Shown: positions 12,301-27,600, counted from the first letter of the stretch. The stretch: 64,000 bases of DNA from Cyclina sinensis (GCA_012932295.1 JAAONU010000004.1:28064304-28128303); one strand, 5' to 3'. Translations and numbers: made by a program. The notes: generated by a model from the sequence alone, not told the origin.

Positions 12301-15300
12301 TTTCTCCCTACCAAAAGCATTGCTTGGAAACCTTTCACTTTCTTTATTTCCTTTCTTCTCCTTTTTTATTCTTCTTTCTTGTGATTGTTTGGCTTTAGGT
12401 AGTTTTTCCTTCTTTTGCTTCTTTCTCTGTGTTTCTTCCTTTGTTCCTTCTTGTTGTTTCTGCTCTTTTGGTTTCTTGTACAGTCCTTTTGCTACAATCC
12501 TGCTCACTTCTTCATCTTTCTTCTTTTTCTGTTTTATTTCTTCTGGTGTCAATTTCTTAGGGGCCACCTGCTTTCTTTTTCTTCCTCTGCCACAGTTGCC
12601 AGACTCTGTACCAGACATTTGTGACATCTGAACAGCGTCTTTTCCTGCCACAATCAAATCTTTACTGGTTTCATTGCCTTCAGAGTTGCCTATTGTGTTC
12701 ATTTCTCTAGAACGCTCAACATTTTCACTGTTAATTATTTGAGATTCTGAGTTTCCTTTCTTTTCAGTTTCGTTAGCTTGACCCATACTTGATGCACAAG
12801 TTTCACTTGTAAATTCACTATTTCCCGCTTCATTAACTCTCTCACTCTGAGTAAACAAGTTCTCAGATCCCGAACACAGTTCGACACTATCTGTCTTATT
12901 CTTTTCACGGACATTTAACATGGCTCGTTCGGTGTCGGTCAGACTTTTGGAAAAGAAATCATCACACTTTGTGTCTTTTCCTCCTGCTTCAAGTGGAGTA
13001 AAGACAGAAAAGTCATCGTGTTCATGTAATGAGTCACTACTCATTGCCTCTGTAGCTGTTTCTATCTCCTGCTTTGTTCTTTCAAATGACTGAATTGCTC
13101 GCTTTGTCTTTTCAAGTGTTTCAGATAGGTTTTCTTCAGTTGTTCTGTCAATCCTTCTTCTAGATGGACTGTATCTCTTAATTTCTTCACTGGTCAGTTT
13201 TTTCAGTTTAAGAACAGGTGTACCACATCTGAAAGACTTGGAATTAGGTGAAGCAGGAACGATATTCGAGTCTTCCACAAATTCTGGATTTCCTGGTTGG
13301 GAGGGAAATAGCTTCCTGTTACTATTGGAGTGGCTACCAGTAATATTTTCAAGAACATTCTTTGGTGGTGTTTCCATGATGGATGAAGAAATTTTATCAG
13401 CTTTCATGTGTCCATTTGCAAATTTTGTAGGAGACTGGGTCTCTTCCACAAGTGTTTGTGAGAGATTTGCAACAACAACCTCTGTATTAACATTTCCTTG
13501 TAAAGTCTTGCTAGGTGTATGGATGACCCATTTATCTAGAGTTCCCTTTTCTTCATTTTCATCAGCTGGCTTTTTCTTATTTCTTTTTGGTGATTTCGAA
13601 GCTCTGTTTTTCTTTCCAGGAGAAATGGCAGTGTCTTGAGAGGACCATTTTCTGAGTGGGCTTACATTCCTTGGGGACGAACTTAACTCATTGAGCTTTT
13701 GGGTCCAGCTTTGTAGGGGCTGAGATATGGCTTTCTCCTGGTCTAAATTATCATCTTTGGACACAACTGTTCTCCCATCACCAAGGTCAGATTCTGTGTC
13801 AGTACTAGCAATTTCATCTTTCGATTGCCTTTGATTGTCTTTTACTATGCTGGACAAGGACTTGAAAAGGTCAAATGCACCTGAGATATTCTGTGATGCT
13901 GACTTCGGAACATTTGACTCTAAATCTTTTTCAGTATAACCAGATCCTGCATCTTTTCTCTTACAGTTATTATCAGAAGTTTTCCCACTACCACCATACA
14001 TACCACTGACATTCTTGTTTGTTTCTTCTGTTTCCATTTGACTGAGTTTTCCCTCAAAGTTTTGTTCTGACAAGCTTTCCATAATGTCACTGTCATCTTC
14101 CATGTCAAAATCAAATTCAGAAGGTGTCTGATCATCTTCAATACCAAATACACCGTCCGTGGGCATATCGTCATCAATTATAATACAAGAACTCTGAGTA
14201 TTAATACCACTGGACTTTTCACCACCCTGTTTTACTCTCTCGTCTGTAATAGTGCTTTCTTTCTTGTTCTGAAATTTAGTCCAATTTGATTCAGAACTTT
14301 CATCTTGATCCTGAACCCTCACAGACTGTCTCTGTCTAGATTCAGAAACTGTCCCAGAATCCAAGCTTTTCTCTTGAGACTGACTATTCATAGCTTTCCT
14401 GACTGCCTTCTTGTTTTCCTGGGTTTTGTCTACTGGCCTCTTGTTGCCGGCATTTCCTTTAGCATCCTAAAACATATATTGTACCCATGGTGACATCTCA
14501 ATCTTCGTAAAAATTCTTGTTTAAATAGCTCTATGTTGTATATCATTGTGTCTTACAGACACTCCTTTACTAAAGAAGGCTTTTTGAAGAACTTTAAATA
14601 TGTTCAACTACACAAATATGTAGAAAACAGAAATAACATACAATGTATATGCATATCTACTATTGGGCTTAACCAGGGCTCCTAAAATTTTGAAATCTCA
14701 ATCGGTCCCGAGACCTCAACTGCCACCCCCCCCCCCCCCCAAACGAAACTAAGAACCAACAAAAAAAATAGAAACGATTTAAGGGCAAAGAACACTTTGA
14801 GTTATGATAGTGTTGACGTCGCGAAAATATGTGTTTTTCAAAGCGAAAGAAGAATTAGAGCTAATTTTACAACGTCAAACTAGTCACTGATATTTTTGAG
14901 TGTACTTTGTGCTGCAGCTAGCCACTACAATTACTATTAAGCCCTTAATGAAATTTAACAGACGACAGTTATTGCCTATTTCGATGCAAACTTCTCGCAC
15001 CGGTTACGTCACGCTTCGCTACTTTGTTTTCTGTACTTCTGGGGAAGTAACCGCTGCTGGGAGTTTGATTTCAATGAAATTATATTTCACAGTTTGAGCC
15101 GGTCAACTTTAATCGATTGGCCAGCTGCAAATCAAGCACACTTAAACTTGTTTACAAGTTAATTGGCGATAATTGCCGCGGGCAACAGTGACAGTTTTAT
15201 GGTTTTATGATATGTGTGAAGAACCGGATTAGCGATCAACTGAGGTTTTGGTATGAGATTTTGACTGTTTTATGAAAAGTTATACAGATTTTTTTTTTTT

Positions 15301-18300
15301 TTGAAATTACCTTGACCGATTTTTTAAGGACTTTTGGACATCGAAATCGGTCCAGAGAGTTAAAATTCGGTCAAAACCGACAAATTTTCGGTTTTCGGGA
15401 GCCCTGGGCTTAACAGATGAATATACAGTAAAAAAAAAACATGTAGATTCTTAAAAATGATAACACATACATGTATATCACTATTATTTTTGAAAGATCT
15501 GATGGGAGAAATATGAAATTCTTGCATTTACTATATTGAGGCTGAAATTCAGTTACTTTAAAGTTATATCGAGAGCTCAGTGCAAAAGTATTGTAACTAC
15601 TTGTAAACAAAGTAAGGTAGATTCAACACTTTTGCACTGTGTCCATGATAAGTATAGTTGTTAAAATGTGTATCGTAGATTACATGGAAACAGCAAACAT
15701 TAAATTTTGCAAGTTACAGTATCTCATTTACTCATTTCAAAATCCTCTCGAAAGAATGACACATGGTTTATAAAAATCTCTTTTACAATATCAGTCTTCT
15801 TATATCTTATTCTATTAATGCTTCATGATGTAAACAGAAGACTGCTGTAACCCATATATTTTACAGCAGACTTTAGCACATACTGTACTAACACTCACCA
15901 CGTCCCCTTGATTTGTTGGAGGGATCACAGACCCAAATAAAGACAAGGGCTCAGTAGTAGGGGTAGGGGTCTCACTAAGACTTCCACTGAAATAAATGAA
16001 AGTAAAATATTAAACATATACATGTATATATATTTGATCTAACCTACAGAATCAATCAGGATAGTGTAAAGAGGGCTGACCCTTAATATGCTCCAGCTGA
16101 CCAGTGAAATATTTCTTTTCAAAAAAAAAAAAAAGAGCTAAAAATGTTGCACATGTAATTCTTTGGTTTATGGAAAAAAAAATAAAATGAAAGGATTTAG
16201 AAGGTTCAGAAAAAAGGAACCATGTTCAAACTTTTTCCCCAAAGTTGATCATAAAAACAAATTTATTGTATAAATTCCAATCAAAACAGAACATTCACAC
16301 AAGTGTAATTCCGTTGTTTTCTAACTTACTGGCTGAAAGTACACAAATTTTTCAGTCTTCACATTCGACATGTAGATCAACCCACTTGACTAGCTCAATA
16401 TTTCATCAAGTAAAAAACAAGATGACAATGACCCCGAAAGCAGTGCTTTGACCTTTGAACTGAGGACCAGTCATTCAGGGGTCAAGGTCAAATAAATAAA
16501 GGTCAATTGGTCTTGTCCAAAGAGGTGTTGTGTTAGTGTATGAAGTATATCCACTTACTAATATGGAAGTTATGGATAGATGTTAGCTTTTGGAGAATTG
16601 GATATTCAGGGGGTCAAGGTTAAATAAATAAAGGTCAGTGGGAAGGTCTTGTCAAAAGGGGTGTTGTGTCCAAGAGTGAAGTAAATCCACTTACTCATAA
16701 GGATGTTATGGCCAATGTTAAAGTTTTTGGACAACTGGTTCTCCAAGGTGAAGGTCATTCAGGGGTCAAGGTCAAATAAATATAGGTCGTTGGGAAGGTC
16801 TTGTCCGAAGGGGTGTTGTGTCCAAGTGTGAAGTAAATCCACTTACTAACAAGTTATTGCCAATGTTAAAGTTTTTGAACGGACTGACTGACAGTTCAAA
16901 AACTATATGACTCCCTTTGGGGGCATAAAAACAAAAACCACTCAACAAATTAGTGTTTCTGTATAAACTTTATAAAATTTTACAAACACATATACCTTGG
17001 CTTTATGTGACTATTTTCAACAATACCTCCAAATCAATCAAAATGTATCAAAATGAAGAATGAGCACACTTACTCCATCTGTGTATCAGTTGTGAAATGA
17101 GCTGCCATCAACGAGGCATCTACAGAATGTTCTAAACTATTGTACATAGCTGGCAGTGTACTGAAATTTAAAAAAAAAATGCCAATTATGAAATACATGT
17201 ATGTAAGGTACATCACTAACACAATGACTCTTTTTTTCTGTAATCTAAGCAAACTAGAAATGGTTTTTGATTGAACAAAAACATATGTCTCCCCCCAGCC
17301 AGTTGCTGCAGGCAGTATTGAATCAGACGATTGTAAAATTTGACATTTAACCTCCAAGTGTGACCTTGACCTTGAGACACCACACCCGCATAGTGGGTTC
17401 TGCATGTCGCCTTGATGAGGTGAACATCTGACCCAAGTTTCATAAAAATCCTTCAAGGGCTTTTGAAGATACAGAGCGGACACGATTTTGTGGCATTTGA
17501 CATTTAACCTCCAAGTGTGACCTTGACCTTGAGACACCACACCTGCAAAGTGGGTTCTGCATGTCGCCTTGATGAGACAAACATCTGACCCAAGTTTCAT
17601 AAAAATCCTTCAAGGGCTTTGGTAGATACAGAGAGGACACGATTTTGTGACGGACAGACGGACGGACAGACAACCGGGGGAAAAACTATATGTCTCCCCC
17701 GATGAGGTGAACATCTGACCCAAGTTTCATAAAAATCCTTCAAGGGCTTTTGAAGATACAGAGCGGACACGATTTTGTGGCATTTGACATTTAACCTCCA
17801 AGTGTGACCTTGACCTTGAGACACCACACCCGCAAAGTGGGTTCTGCACGTCGCCTTGATGAGGTGAACATCTGACCCAAGTTTCATAAAAATCCTTCAA
17901 GGGCTTTTGAAGATACAGAGCGGACACGATTTTGTTGCATTTGACACTTAACCTCCAAGTGTGAACTTGACCTTGAGACACCACACCCGCAAAGTGGGTT
18001 CTGCACGTCGCCTTGATGAAGTGAACATCTGACCCAAGTTTCATAAAAATCCTTCAAGGGCTTTGGAAGATACAGAGCGGACACGATTTTGTGACGGACA
18101 GACGGACGGACGGACAGACGAACGGACGGACAACCAGGGGAAAAACAATATGTCTCCCCCATTTTTGGGGGGAGACATAATTCACCAATAACCTTATATT
18201 CTTTTTGAGGGAAGTAAACAGTACGAGGCTATGTAACAGTTTCAGGGGTTTTTTTTACTAGCTAATATGGGGCTGAAAAAGGGCCACTTTCTGAATTATA

Positions 18301-21300
18301 CCAAAAAGTATTATTTTTTTCCAAAAGAAATAAATTCCTAAAATCTTAAGATTAGGAAACAGAGGTGAAGATGGTAACCTCTCTTTAAGTGAAGAAAACA
18401 TCTGTGTCCAGTTTTCTGATGTTCAAATGTGTTTACATTATCTACTGATTTACCCTCACTTAAATCAACTACATGTATTAATCTCACCATAATTTTCAAG
18501 CAAAATATTAAATCCAAATTGTATTCAGATCATTTATTATTTCCAAATTAGAAAGGCCACAAGCCCTTTCCCAAAAGAAAAAGCTGTAAAATGATCTAAA
18601 CACACAGGTAACTTAGTCATGTAAGTCATTAAACTCCAACATTTAACTAGCGATCTAAGGGAAATTAACCCTTAACCTGCTGGAACCGAAAGGGATTAGC
18701 CTTTGCCACCAGTATAGAGCCAGGCCAGCCTGCACATCCGTGCAGTCGAACCAGGCTCTATACTGGTGGTAGCTCTATTTTTGTATTTTGATACTGAAAT
18801 CCCTTAAACTTTTAATGGACTGTTCCAAATTCAAAGCTGGGCAAATCCATTACAAAGTTTCAGCATGTTCAGGGTTAAAGGCATATACAAACCAGCAATT
18901 TTGACCACATGGCCTAGAGAAAAGATATCGTATGAGCTTCTGAGCCTGCAGCAAGAGAAAACCTCAGAAAAATTTCTAATTATTCAGAAAACTTAGAAAT
19001 TACCTTTTTTCTTTCAACACTTCCTTCTGATGCTCAGTTAGCACCATTTTCTTCTTTGGTGTTGGCTTTATCAGCACAAAATCCTGTAAATAGAATTATA
19101 ATTCTTTTATATCAATAACCAAAGAATATAATCATATTTTCAGGCTTTCCCCCCTGCTGCCCGCCCCCAATAAAAAAAAGGGTCCTTTTTTTTTATGAGC
19201 TTAATTTTCAAGAGTGATATAAAACGTTGCAGCAAAAATGCAGCAATTAAATTTCCACCAGGTACCTTCAAACATCAAAAACATACTGACAGAATGTTGA
19301 AGTAAGATAAACCTAAAGTTATGTAATAATAAGTAAGAAGTCCTTACTTTGTCATCAAAACCATCCAGGTTGAGCTTTTTCTTTTTTGTCGCTGCCATTG
19401 ACACAGGGGATACCGGTTTTCTGGCAGGGGATGACTTTAGATTTGGTGAAACAGCTTTGTTCAAAAAGCTGCCATGAATCTTGTGAGGTGATGGCATGCC
19501 AGGTATGTGGGGTTCTGGGGCTTGTATCTGTGTCATCTGGCTCACAGGAGTTTCATCAACCACTGCAGATATTGTGGCCACCCAGTTTGGTAACTCAATC
19601 ATTGTCTTTGCTTTTACTTTTGACAAAATTGGCCTGCAGATAAATAATTTCTTATCTCAGATTTTGGATCAAACATAATCAAATGTTAGGACAGCATTCT
19701 TTTTACTTGGATGCTTTATTTCATCCAAAATATCTAAGACCAAAGTTTTTATGAAATCCTAAAACAACCTCAATATTATTTTTGGTCTGAAGATAGATAT
19801 GACTGATTTACATCAAAGCAAAATGAAGTAGTCATGAGAAAATTAAAGAGATGTAGAATGAAGACTTACTTAAGTGATTCTGGGTAACGCAGGTAAGCAG
19901 CTTTGCCAAATGTGCATGACCACAATGACATGGTCTGGTTCTTAATCTGTCGGCGGGGATGCAGGAATGTGCCCTCCAACAATGGTGAGCATTTCTCCAG
20001 GAAATCACTATCAAACACAGATGTGTATCGGCTTTGCAGACACGTACAGATGTCCATCCACAGCTTCTCTAACTGGAATCAAGAAATACTGCTGAACAGG
20101 GGTGTGAAATTTTGGATTTTTCCACTTGCCAAATGTCAAGCTGGACTGAAATTTCTTAGGTTCACTTGCCCAAATAAACTGTGAAAAACAGGTATATCAG
20201 GTTTACTGAAACGGCTTTATTTAACAAACACTTTTCTCCAAACTTTACTGGGCTTTTGCTTAAACTCATACTTGGACAAGCATGACACATTTTGAAGAAA
20301 TAAGATGTAAGAACCTCCTTTCTTAGTAAGGTGGTAGAAAATTTCCCTTCATACAGAGCAGAGGACTTATCCCTGGTCTGCGGGAACATTATGCAAATAT
20401 GATAATAAAGGGTATCCAGCTTGTCATCCTTTTGGAGCCAGTTAAAATAAGAAAACTGGCTATCCTTGAACACAAGCAAGCGCTTACGGTCATATTCTTT
20501 GTCTCTTGGTGCTTTTGATTTACCTTTTTCAGGTTCTTTCGATGTTTAAGATGGTTTTGCACCACCAGATCTAACGACAAATTTGTCCATTTGGTGCCAA
20601 AACAACTTTCAATGCAGCTATTGGTTGGTTGCCCCAATAATTATGACCAATCACTGAGCTTGTTTTCTGATAGAAGGTGCTTCCAGAAAAGATATTTTCA
20701 CTCAGCAACAACAGAAACAATCAATAGTACATTTTTTTGTCCATATTTGATTCTCTGCAAAACTCTTGTCATAACACACTGCTGCCAGATTTTTCATGAT
20801 GAAAAAAAAAAAGAAACTGGGATATCTGATAACAAACCCCCCCCCCCAAATTTTAAGATGGATTTGGCTAGTTCAGGCGTGGGAGGTACATGTATTCTCT
20901 CACCTTTGACTGGAAGGCATTGCTATACAATTTAACTGTCTTCTTCTGTGAATCTGCAAACAGTTCCCCCACTGGATGAGCTAGCTGGCCAATCAGATTG
21001 AAGATAACATTTGAAGAGGTCACATGACCAAAGATTGTGGAAAATGTCTCAACAAGGTTATTCAGCACTAACTGAAGAGACACACCTGTTGATTTCTGAA
21101 AAGACAAAGATAACAACTTCTTATTCTTAAAGCTGTCAGTCATTCATCTTTCTCACATTTTTAATAAAGATGCTGATGGATAACTTTTACATATATAAAG
21201 ATTTCAAAATCCAGAGTGTGATATCATGAGTAAAGTGTACAGGAAGAGTAATGTACATGAAAAACAAGTTATACTGCAATTCAGGCATTTATAATTATTT

Positions 21301-24300
21301 AGGTAACTTTTACCTCAGTTTTCAGGTCTCTTATGTTTTACAATTCAAAAACCCATACTTGACCTCTACTTGTTTTTTAAATGACAAACTAAAAAATAAT
21401 AAATACCCATCAAGCAAGAAAAAAAAATGAAAATCTGAGAATAGAAATAACATATTACAAAAAATAATCGTAAATTACGAAATATCCCCTCATAAGAATA
21501 TCGATAGCTTCTGTGTCTAATTCTGTAGCCATGATACTGACTACCCCTTCAGGAAAATCTTACTCTATGGTACCTTACCTTGGTTAATTCCCAGTCTGGT
21601 ACAAGTGTAAGTGTCCTCTTCTGCAGCAAGCCGACAAGGGCTATTACTGAGTGAATATTCTCCAACGGCTTGTGTCGATTCTTTGTAAACTTCTTAGGGC
21701 TTACAGCTGTGAAGTATGAGGAAGTTATTAACTGACTTTTCTTCTTATATTATAACACAAACCATTCACTGCCTTCTTTTCAACAACTTTCAGAGAAAAA
21801 AAGAAATTACTTAGAAAAGCTTCCTTAAGTTTCAAACAAAAATCTGAATCAACTCTGACAGGATTTAACAGCTTAGAACTCCAAAATTCACAGGTTAAAT
21901 ATTCTTGGAAATAAATCAAAATATAGATTTTCAACTGAAATTTTAAAAAGCCTATAATTAAATTAAATGTCCAAGATGTGAATAAAAACAGTATAATACA
22001 GCACTCTCTAAAGTATTTCAATAAGTGATGTTCATTTCTTCCAATAAAAATCTCTCCAGATCTTAACTGCAAAATTTAATCAAAGCACTGAAAGTGCCAA
22101 TGAGGCATTTGTTGTAGAAAGTGCACTGCAAATTACAACTGTCTGACCTAATGGCAAATGCATGCTTTATATTTCAGTGTGAATACTTTGCTGACAGTTC
22201 CCTGCTTATTTGTGTATTTCTATTTCAGCACCAAGGACAAATATATTATACTAGTTTTTCCTTTTTGCCATTTCAAGAAACACCTAAAGATTTCAGTAGG
22301 TACTAAGCCATCTTCTGATCTACCAAAGACCTTAAATATCATTAGAGTATTTTAATACTGGTCATAAACCTTCCAATGGTATTTATTCTAAAGGCCTTTA
22401 ATAGTCTTGATTTGATATGTACATCCCTATTCTTCAGTACAGCAAATAAAGGGCATTTTTTTTTTTTTTTTTTTTAAATGCCACCTCAATATAAATACAT
22501 GCAATTATGTTGGAGAAATGTTTTTCATCATTTTAAAATGTTATGTTCGTAAGAAAACAAAAAGACAGAGATGAAAAAAAATGTTAATCAGAAATTTTAG
22601 CTCGCTGATGCAGTGGGTAATCTACCCTTTTAGAGAGCCTCAGAACTTACAGGCCAACAGGACAAAATAAACTTACAGTCTAGTATCAGTCGGTCATCTA
22701 ATACCAGATAGGATTAAGTTCAAGATAAAGAAAAAGAGTTAGATGCAGCAGAAATACCTACTACTAAAAGTAATAATGGAAAGAGTGAACTGTGAGACTA
22801 GAAATAAGAAACAAATACAGAATTTTTTAAAGTAACTGTTGCTTGCTTGCTGATTTCAGAAAGTGTTTATACAAAATATAGGACCACAATCTTCCCAACT
22901 ACAGTTCAGCCATAATTTTGCCAGGTTTTAATTCAAGCTAAATTACATTATATCAATAAAATTTTAAAAAGTGTCATAAAGTTTGCCTCATTGTCATATA
23001 CATATTTTAAATGTCTCAGATTTTGGGCAGGAAGGGTCCCGTTTTCATTTAAGACAAAATATTCTTTCCTGGTCACTGGTCATCATTATGCAAAATCTTA
23101 GACAATTAACAAGGATACTTTGGTGATGAAGTAGACAGGATAAGGCACAAAAAGTAATTAAAATTTGGAATAAACGATAATATCACATCTTTCAATGTGC
23201 ACTTTTTTATTTAATTATAACGAGTACAATATTCAATTTTAGATCCCACAAACAGCCAACATAACTAATTCTAACCTCGTTTGTTATTGTAACAAGGCAG
23301 TCACACTTCAGTTTTGCAGTTTTGCAATTTTTGTTTTAAGTGCTAATTAGTTTTATTTGACATTGTACTGCTGACACTGTGGCAAATATCTGATGACAAT
23401 CACTATGTGCAACAAATCAAGAGCTGTCAGAATGGTGCTTTTACTTCTCTGCATTTGTCTCAAATCATTTAACAGTGGTGATCTAGTCATCACCGTAAAC
23501 TTTTCAAAAAAGATTGAAGATCCTAGGTTCAAGAATTCTCTAAGTACAAACTGGAAACTATCTATGCAATAATATGACCGTGACCTTTGAAGCCTGTCTT
23601 ACATATCAATAGGGGTCATCTACTGGGTCCTAGACTGAGCTTGTTTTTAAGTTTATATTTGGAATCCAATTTACAAGCAATTATCATAATGACCTTGACT
23701 TTCGACTCAGAAAGCCTAACATGTAAAAGTGTTATCTATTCTTCATGCCTAACATTCTATTAAGACTGAAGGTTCTAGATTTTGTTGATTTTAATTTATT
23801 GTTCACGAACCTGTTTTCATAGAAAGTCCCTGTGGATATGACCTTTTACACTGTGAGGTCAAAATCATAAGCCATAATATCCAGCTATCCTGCAAAGTCT
23901 GGGTGTCTTTGTTTGTCAGACATCCATGAGTTTTTTTTTTTTATCAGAAACCAATTTACAGAAATAAAGCAGGTCCTTATGACCTTCACCTTTTTGGCTG
24001 TGACCTCAAAATTTAGTGTCACCCCTTTCTCATGCCCAACCTACCAACTATACAAAGACTGTGGGCCTATGCAGTGTTAAGTTATCTACTGGACATCATT
24101 TAGCCTGCCGAGAGACTGAAACATGGGAAACGTTATCTCCGCCACTTATCTCAATTCTGACAACATTCCTTTTACACAACTTTATACAGTACATTCAGTT
24201 GAACTGATAATGCCTCTATCTACAGCAACTGTTAAGACTCCAGAAAAAATGAAAACAATTTGAACTTTGAAATGTCCTCTGTAGCATAACTCATTCTGAC

Positions 24301-24615
24301 ATTCTCGAAAATTTGTTAATTTCCACACAAAAAATCTTTCGAAAAGAAGGAAAACAGACCCAATGCCTAAGCTATCTTTCACGTCTAATCTAAGAAAATA
24401 ACTCACACCTTTTGAAAAATGACTCACAGCAAACTGATAAGAAATTACTACTTACACGTTCTGAAAACTGGCTCTATGCCAACTGATGAAAAAAAAAATT
24501 GCTTACACATTTTAAAACTGATCTGATGACAAACGAAGAGGTTTATTGCAGACACATTCTGGAATCTTATAATAATAATTCTTTTCAAAATCTGAAAACT
24601 TGCTCACTGTTAAAT

Positions 24616-24652
<37 letters not shown>

Positions 24653-27600
24653 TATTGACCAGAGTTAACTTAGTATTATCAAAATTGGTTCACAGACAAT
24701 TAATATTATACACAAACTGCAAAAACTTGTATGTAGTCAGCAAACAAGGAATAGGACTTACACATTTTGAAAACTGCCTCACTGCCAATAGATGAGAAAT
24801 AGAGGGAGCTGATTATTACACGACACATCTGTACCAACATGTCAACTTCTGTGACCTCCTGAAATAACAATGTATGTGTTTTTGCCTAAAAACATACAGT
24901 TACAACTGACTGGAATTGTTTTTTCCCCTAGAACATACATGACTGACTGGAATTTCTAGATAATAAGCCTGAAGGCTGAAAATCATTTTACCAAAGAAAT
25001 AAAACTTAGTTTTTAAAAAGTTTTTTTTTCTGACATTTAAATCATCTATATACTTCACTATCCATACTACATCCAGTCCAGTCTTCAGCAAAAAGACCAT
25101 TTAACTTGTTTCTATTTTACACAAATATAATTCTACATATATGAAACACCTGGAATAAAAACCACGTAATTATGTATATACACCATGTTGCTGCCTTTTA
25201 TGACTTCCAGTTAACAAGTGTTCTACTCTAGATTCTTCTTACCACCGTGTCCTTCTCCAGGTAATGATCCAGCATCTGTGAGCACGTCTCCTCACACACA
25301 ATGTTAGCTTCTGCATTAGTAACAAGCGCTGCTAGACGATTCACCGTCTTATACAGCTCGGACCAACTTTTGACCAGTGACTTCACCAGTGACTAAAATG
25401 TTAGCAACACAAAAACATATGTACAGCTAGGCTTACTTTTATATCACAGGTAAACCTTTAAAAAAATAAAATCATTATATTTCTTTATCTTTCATTTGTG
25501 TAACGAAAATGCAAAAATAGCTTTGTACATTAAGTTCTTGCTACGAATAAACTGTTTATAATTAATGCGACTTTCATCACAGGCATGTTTATTTTCATAT
25601 TCTGATATTTTTTTACCATTTGCAGGAATTATACAGCTGCACTGAACCCCATTTTAGTGTTGTTTCAGTCATGTGATAAATAGAATTTTTCATTTTCATA
25701 TTAACTGGAATTCAACACAGAGTTTTTTTGGGTTTTTTTTTTTTTTGTCCAATTGTATCTGTCATCAACTACCATTTTTCCTCAACCTGTTCAGTAAGTT
25801 TATATGAAATGTTTACTCATGTCAGATTGTATTTAATATATAAATGTTTTTTTTTAACCTTGGAACAAAACTTACGAAGTTTGAAATTTTCCTTGACAAC
25901 CTTGGCATATACTGTATCAATAGTCAAATACTTTACTGACTTACACATTGGTGGTAAAATGTAAAAGGCAACTGCAAAAACTACACTGAGGTATTTACTG
26001 ACCTGTGGTAATTCATGTAAATCCTGTAACACTGGAAATACAAGAACCTGAACTGAACATCCGAAGTCATGTTCCAGCGAGTCACCTTGATTAATTTCAT
26101 TTGTCTGAAGTTTTCAAAAGAAATGCATATAATTATTTTCGGACCATATATTATTATCTTTCATCCAAATTATTATCAATCAAGTGTGCTTACAGACGAC
26201 AATGCCTCCAAACTGACTGCTATTTCCTTACAACTCTAACTTGCAAATCATGCCCATAGTAAGACAGAAGAACTCAATAATTTGAATAATCATAATGCTG
26301 CCTTGCCAGTTTATACAGAAAAGATGCCTTGTCAGTGAACAAATATTTCCTAGACAGTGAATTTACAAACATGTCACCTTACCTGTGAATTTCGAGGCAA
26401 GTTACCTCAACTAGGAATATTCAAGCATGTTACCTTGCCAGTGAATACTGGGTCATGTAACCTTACCGGTGAACATTCAGGCATGATATATCAACCAGGA
26501 ATATTGAAGCATGTTACCTTGCCATTGAATATTCAGGCATGTAACTTGCCAGTGAAAATTCAGACATGTTATATCAGCTGGCAATACACAAGCATGTTAT
26601 CTTGCAAGAGAATTTTCAAGCATGTTCTCCTGCCAGAGAATATCCAACATGTTGCCTTGCCACTGAATATTAAAGCATGTTACATTGCCAGAGAATATTC
26701 ATGAATGTTTCTGTACCAGTGAATTTACTGTCTAAGAATGATTAAAAATGCTTCCATGCAAATGAATATCTACGGAGAATTCATTGCAAAAAAAGTTTTC
26801 AATATGTCCCCTTGCAATTTAATGTTATAGTAAGTTAACTTACAAGTGAATATTCAAGAAAATTTCACTTTCACTAAACATTTAAGTATGTTATTTTTGC
26901 TAGTAAATATCAAATAATAAATATCTAAAAATATCAAGAATATAATTTTATTAGTGAATATGGAAGATCACCATGCCCGTGAAGTTTAAGCATGTTACCA
27001 TAGCAGTGAATTTTCATGGAAGTTACCTTGACAATGAATATCTTAGAATGTTACCTTGGTGATATGTTGTGTCAACAAGTGCTCTACAGCACTCCAAAGT
27101 CTCCAAATGTTCTCTTTGCAATCGACATACTGGGCATTTTCCTTCAATATTTCTAACACTGATTGCAGGAACCCTAGTGTACCCATAGAATTCCCCGAGC
27201 CATTCTCAAGTAGGAAGCTGAATGTATCATGGAAAGAGTCCAGCCCTGAGCATGCCATAAGTAACGTAGGTGACAGCAGTAATCGGGTTATGAACAATGC
27301 AGGCGTGCCCTGAAAGTTTAGAATTCATAATTTTTCTCTGGCCCAAAACTGTCTGGTTATTTCTGGTATAGTTTGCTTTTATTACATAAACCCCTTTCAA
27401 CAATATTTCTATGAAGATTTTTTTAAAATGGGATAGACAGTTTAATGCAATTTCTAAGAAGTACAAGTGAAGGTTAACTATATTTTTTCTCACTACGATC
27501 AGTAGAATGGCTCAACTACCTTACATTTATGAACAGCTACAGACACAATCTTTATAATAACACAGTTACTAAGAAAAGACATGCTCCACCAGTCTTTTGT

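Noticed and set aside
11072..13639. Several plus-strand frames of 60-190 codons
   Set aside because: Antisense shadows of RIF1 exon 25; low complexity Ser/Phe/Leu composition and no splice or start support.
17070..18162. Long minus-strand frames with a repeated AGVVSQGQGHTWRLNVKCH motif
   Set aside because: Translation of F2 element tandem units; the frames overlap one another and contain the element's hairpin ends.
20061..20070. Alternative acceptor TTAG for exon 20
   Set aside because: It would break the phase with exon 19; the CCAG acceptor 4 nt upstream keeps it and adds the conserved LEKLW.
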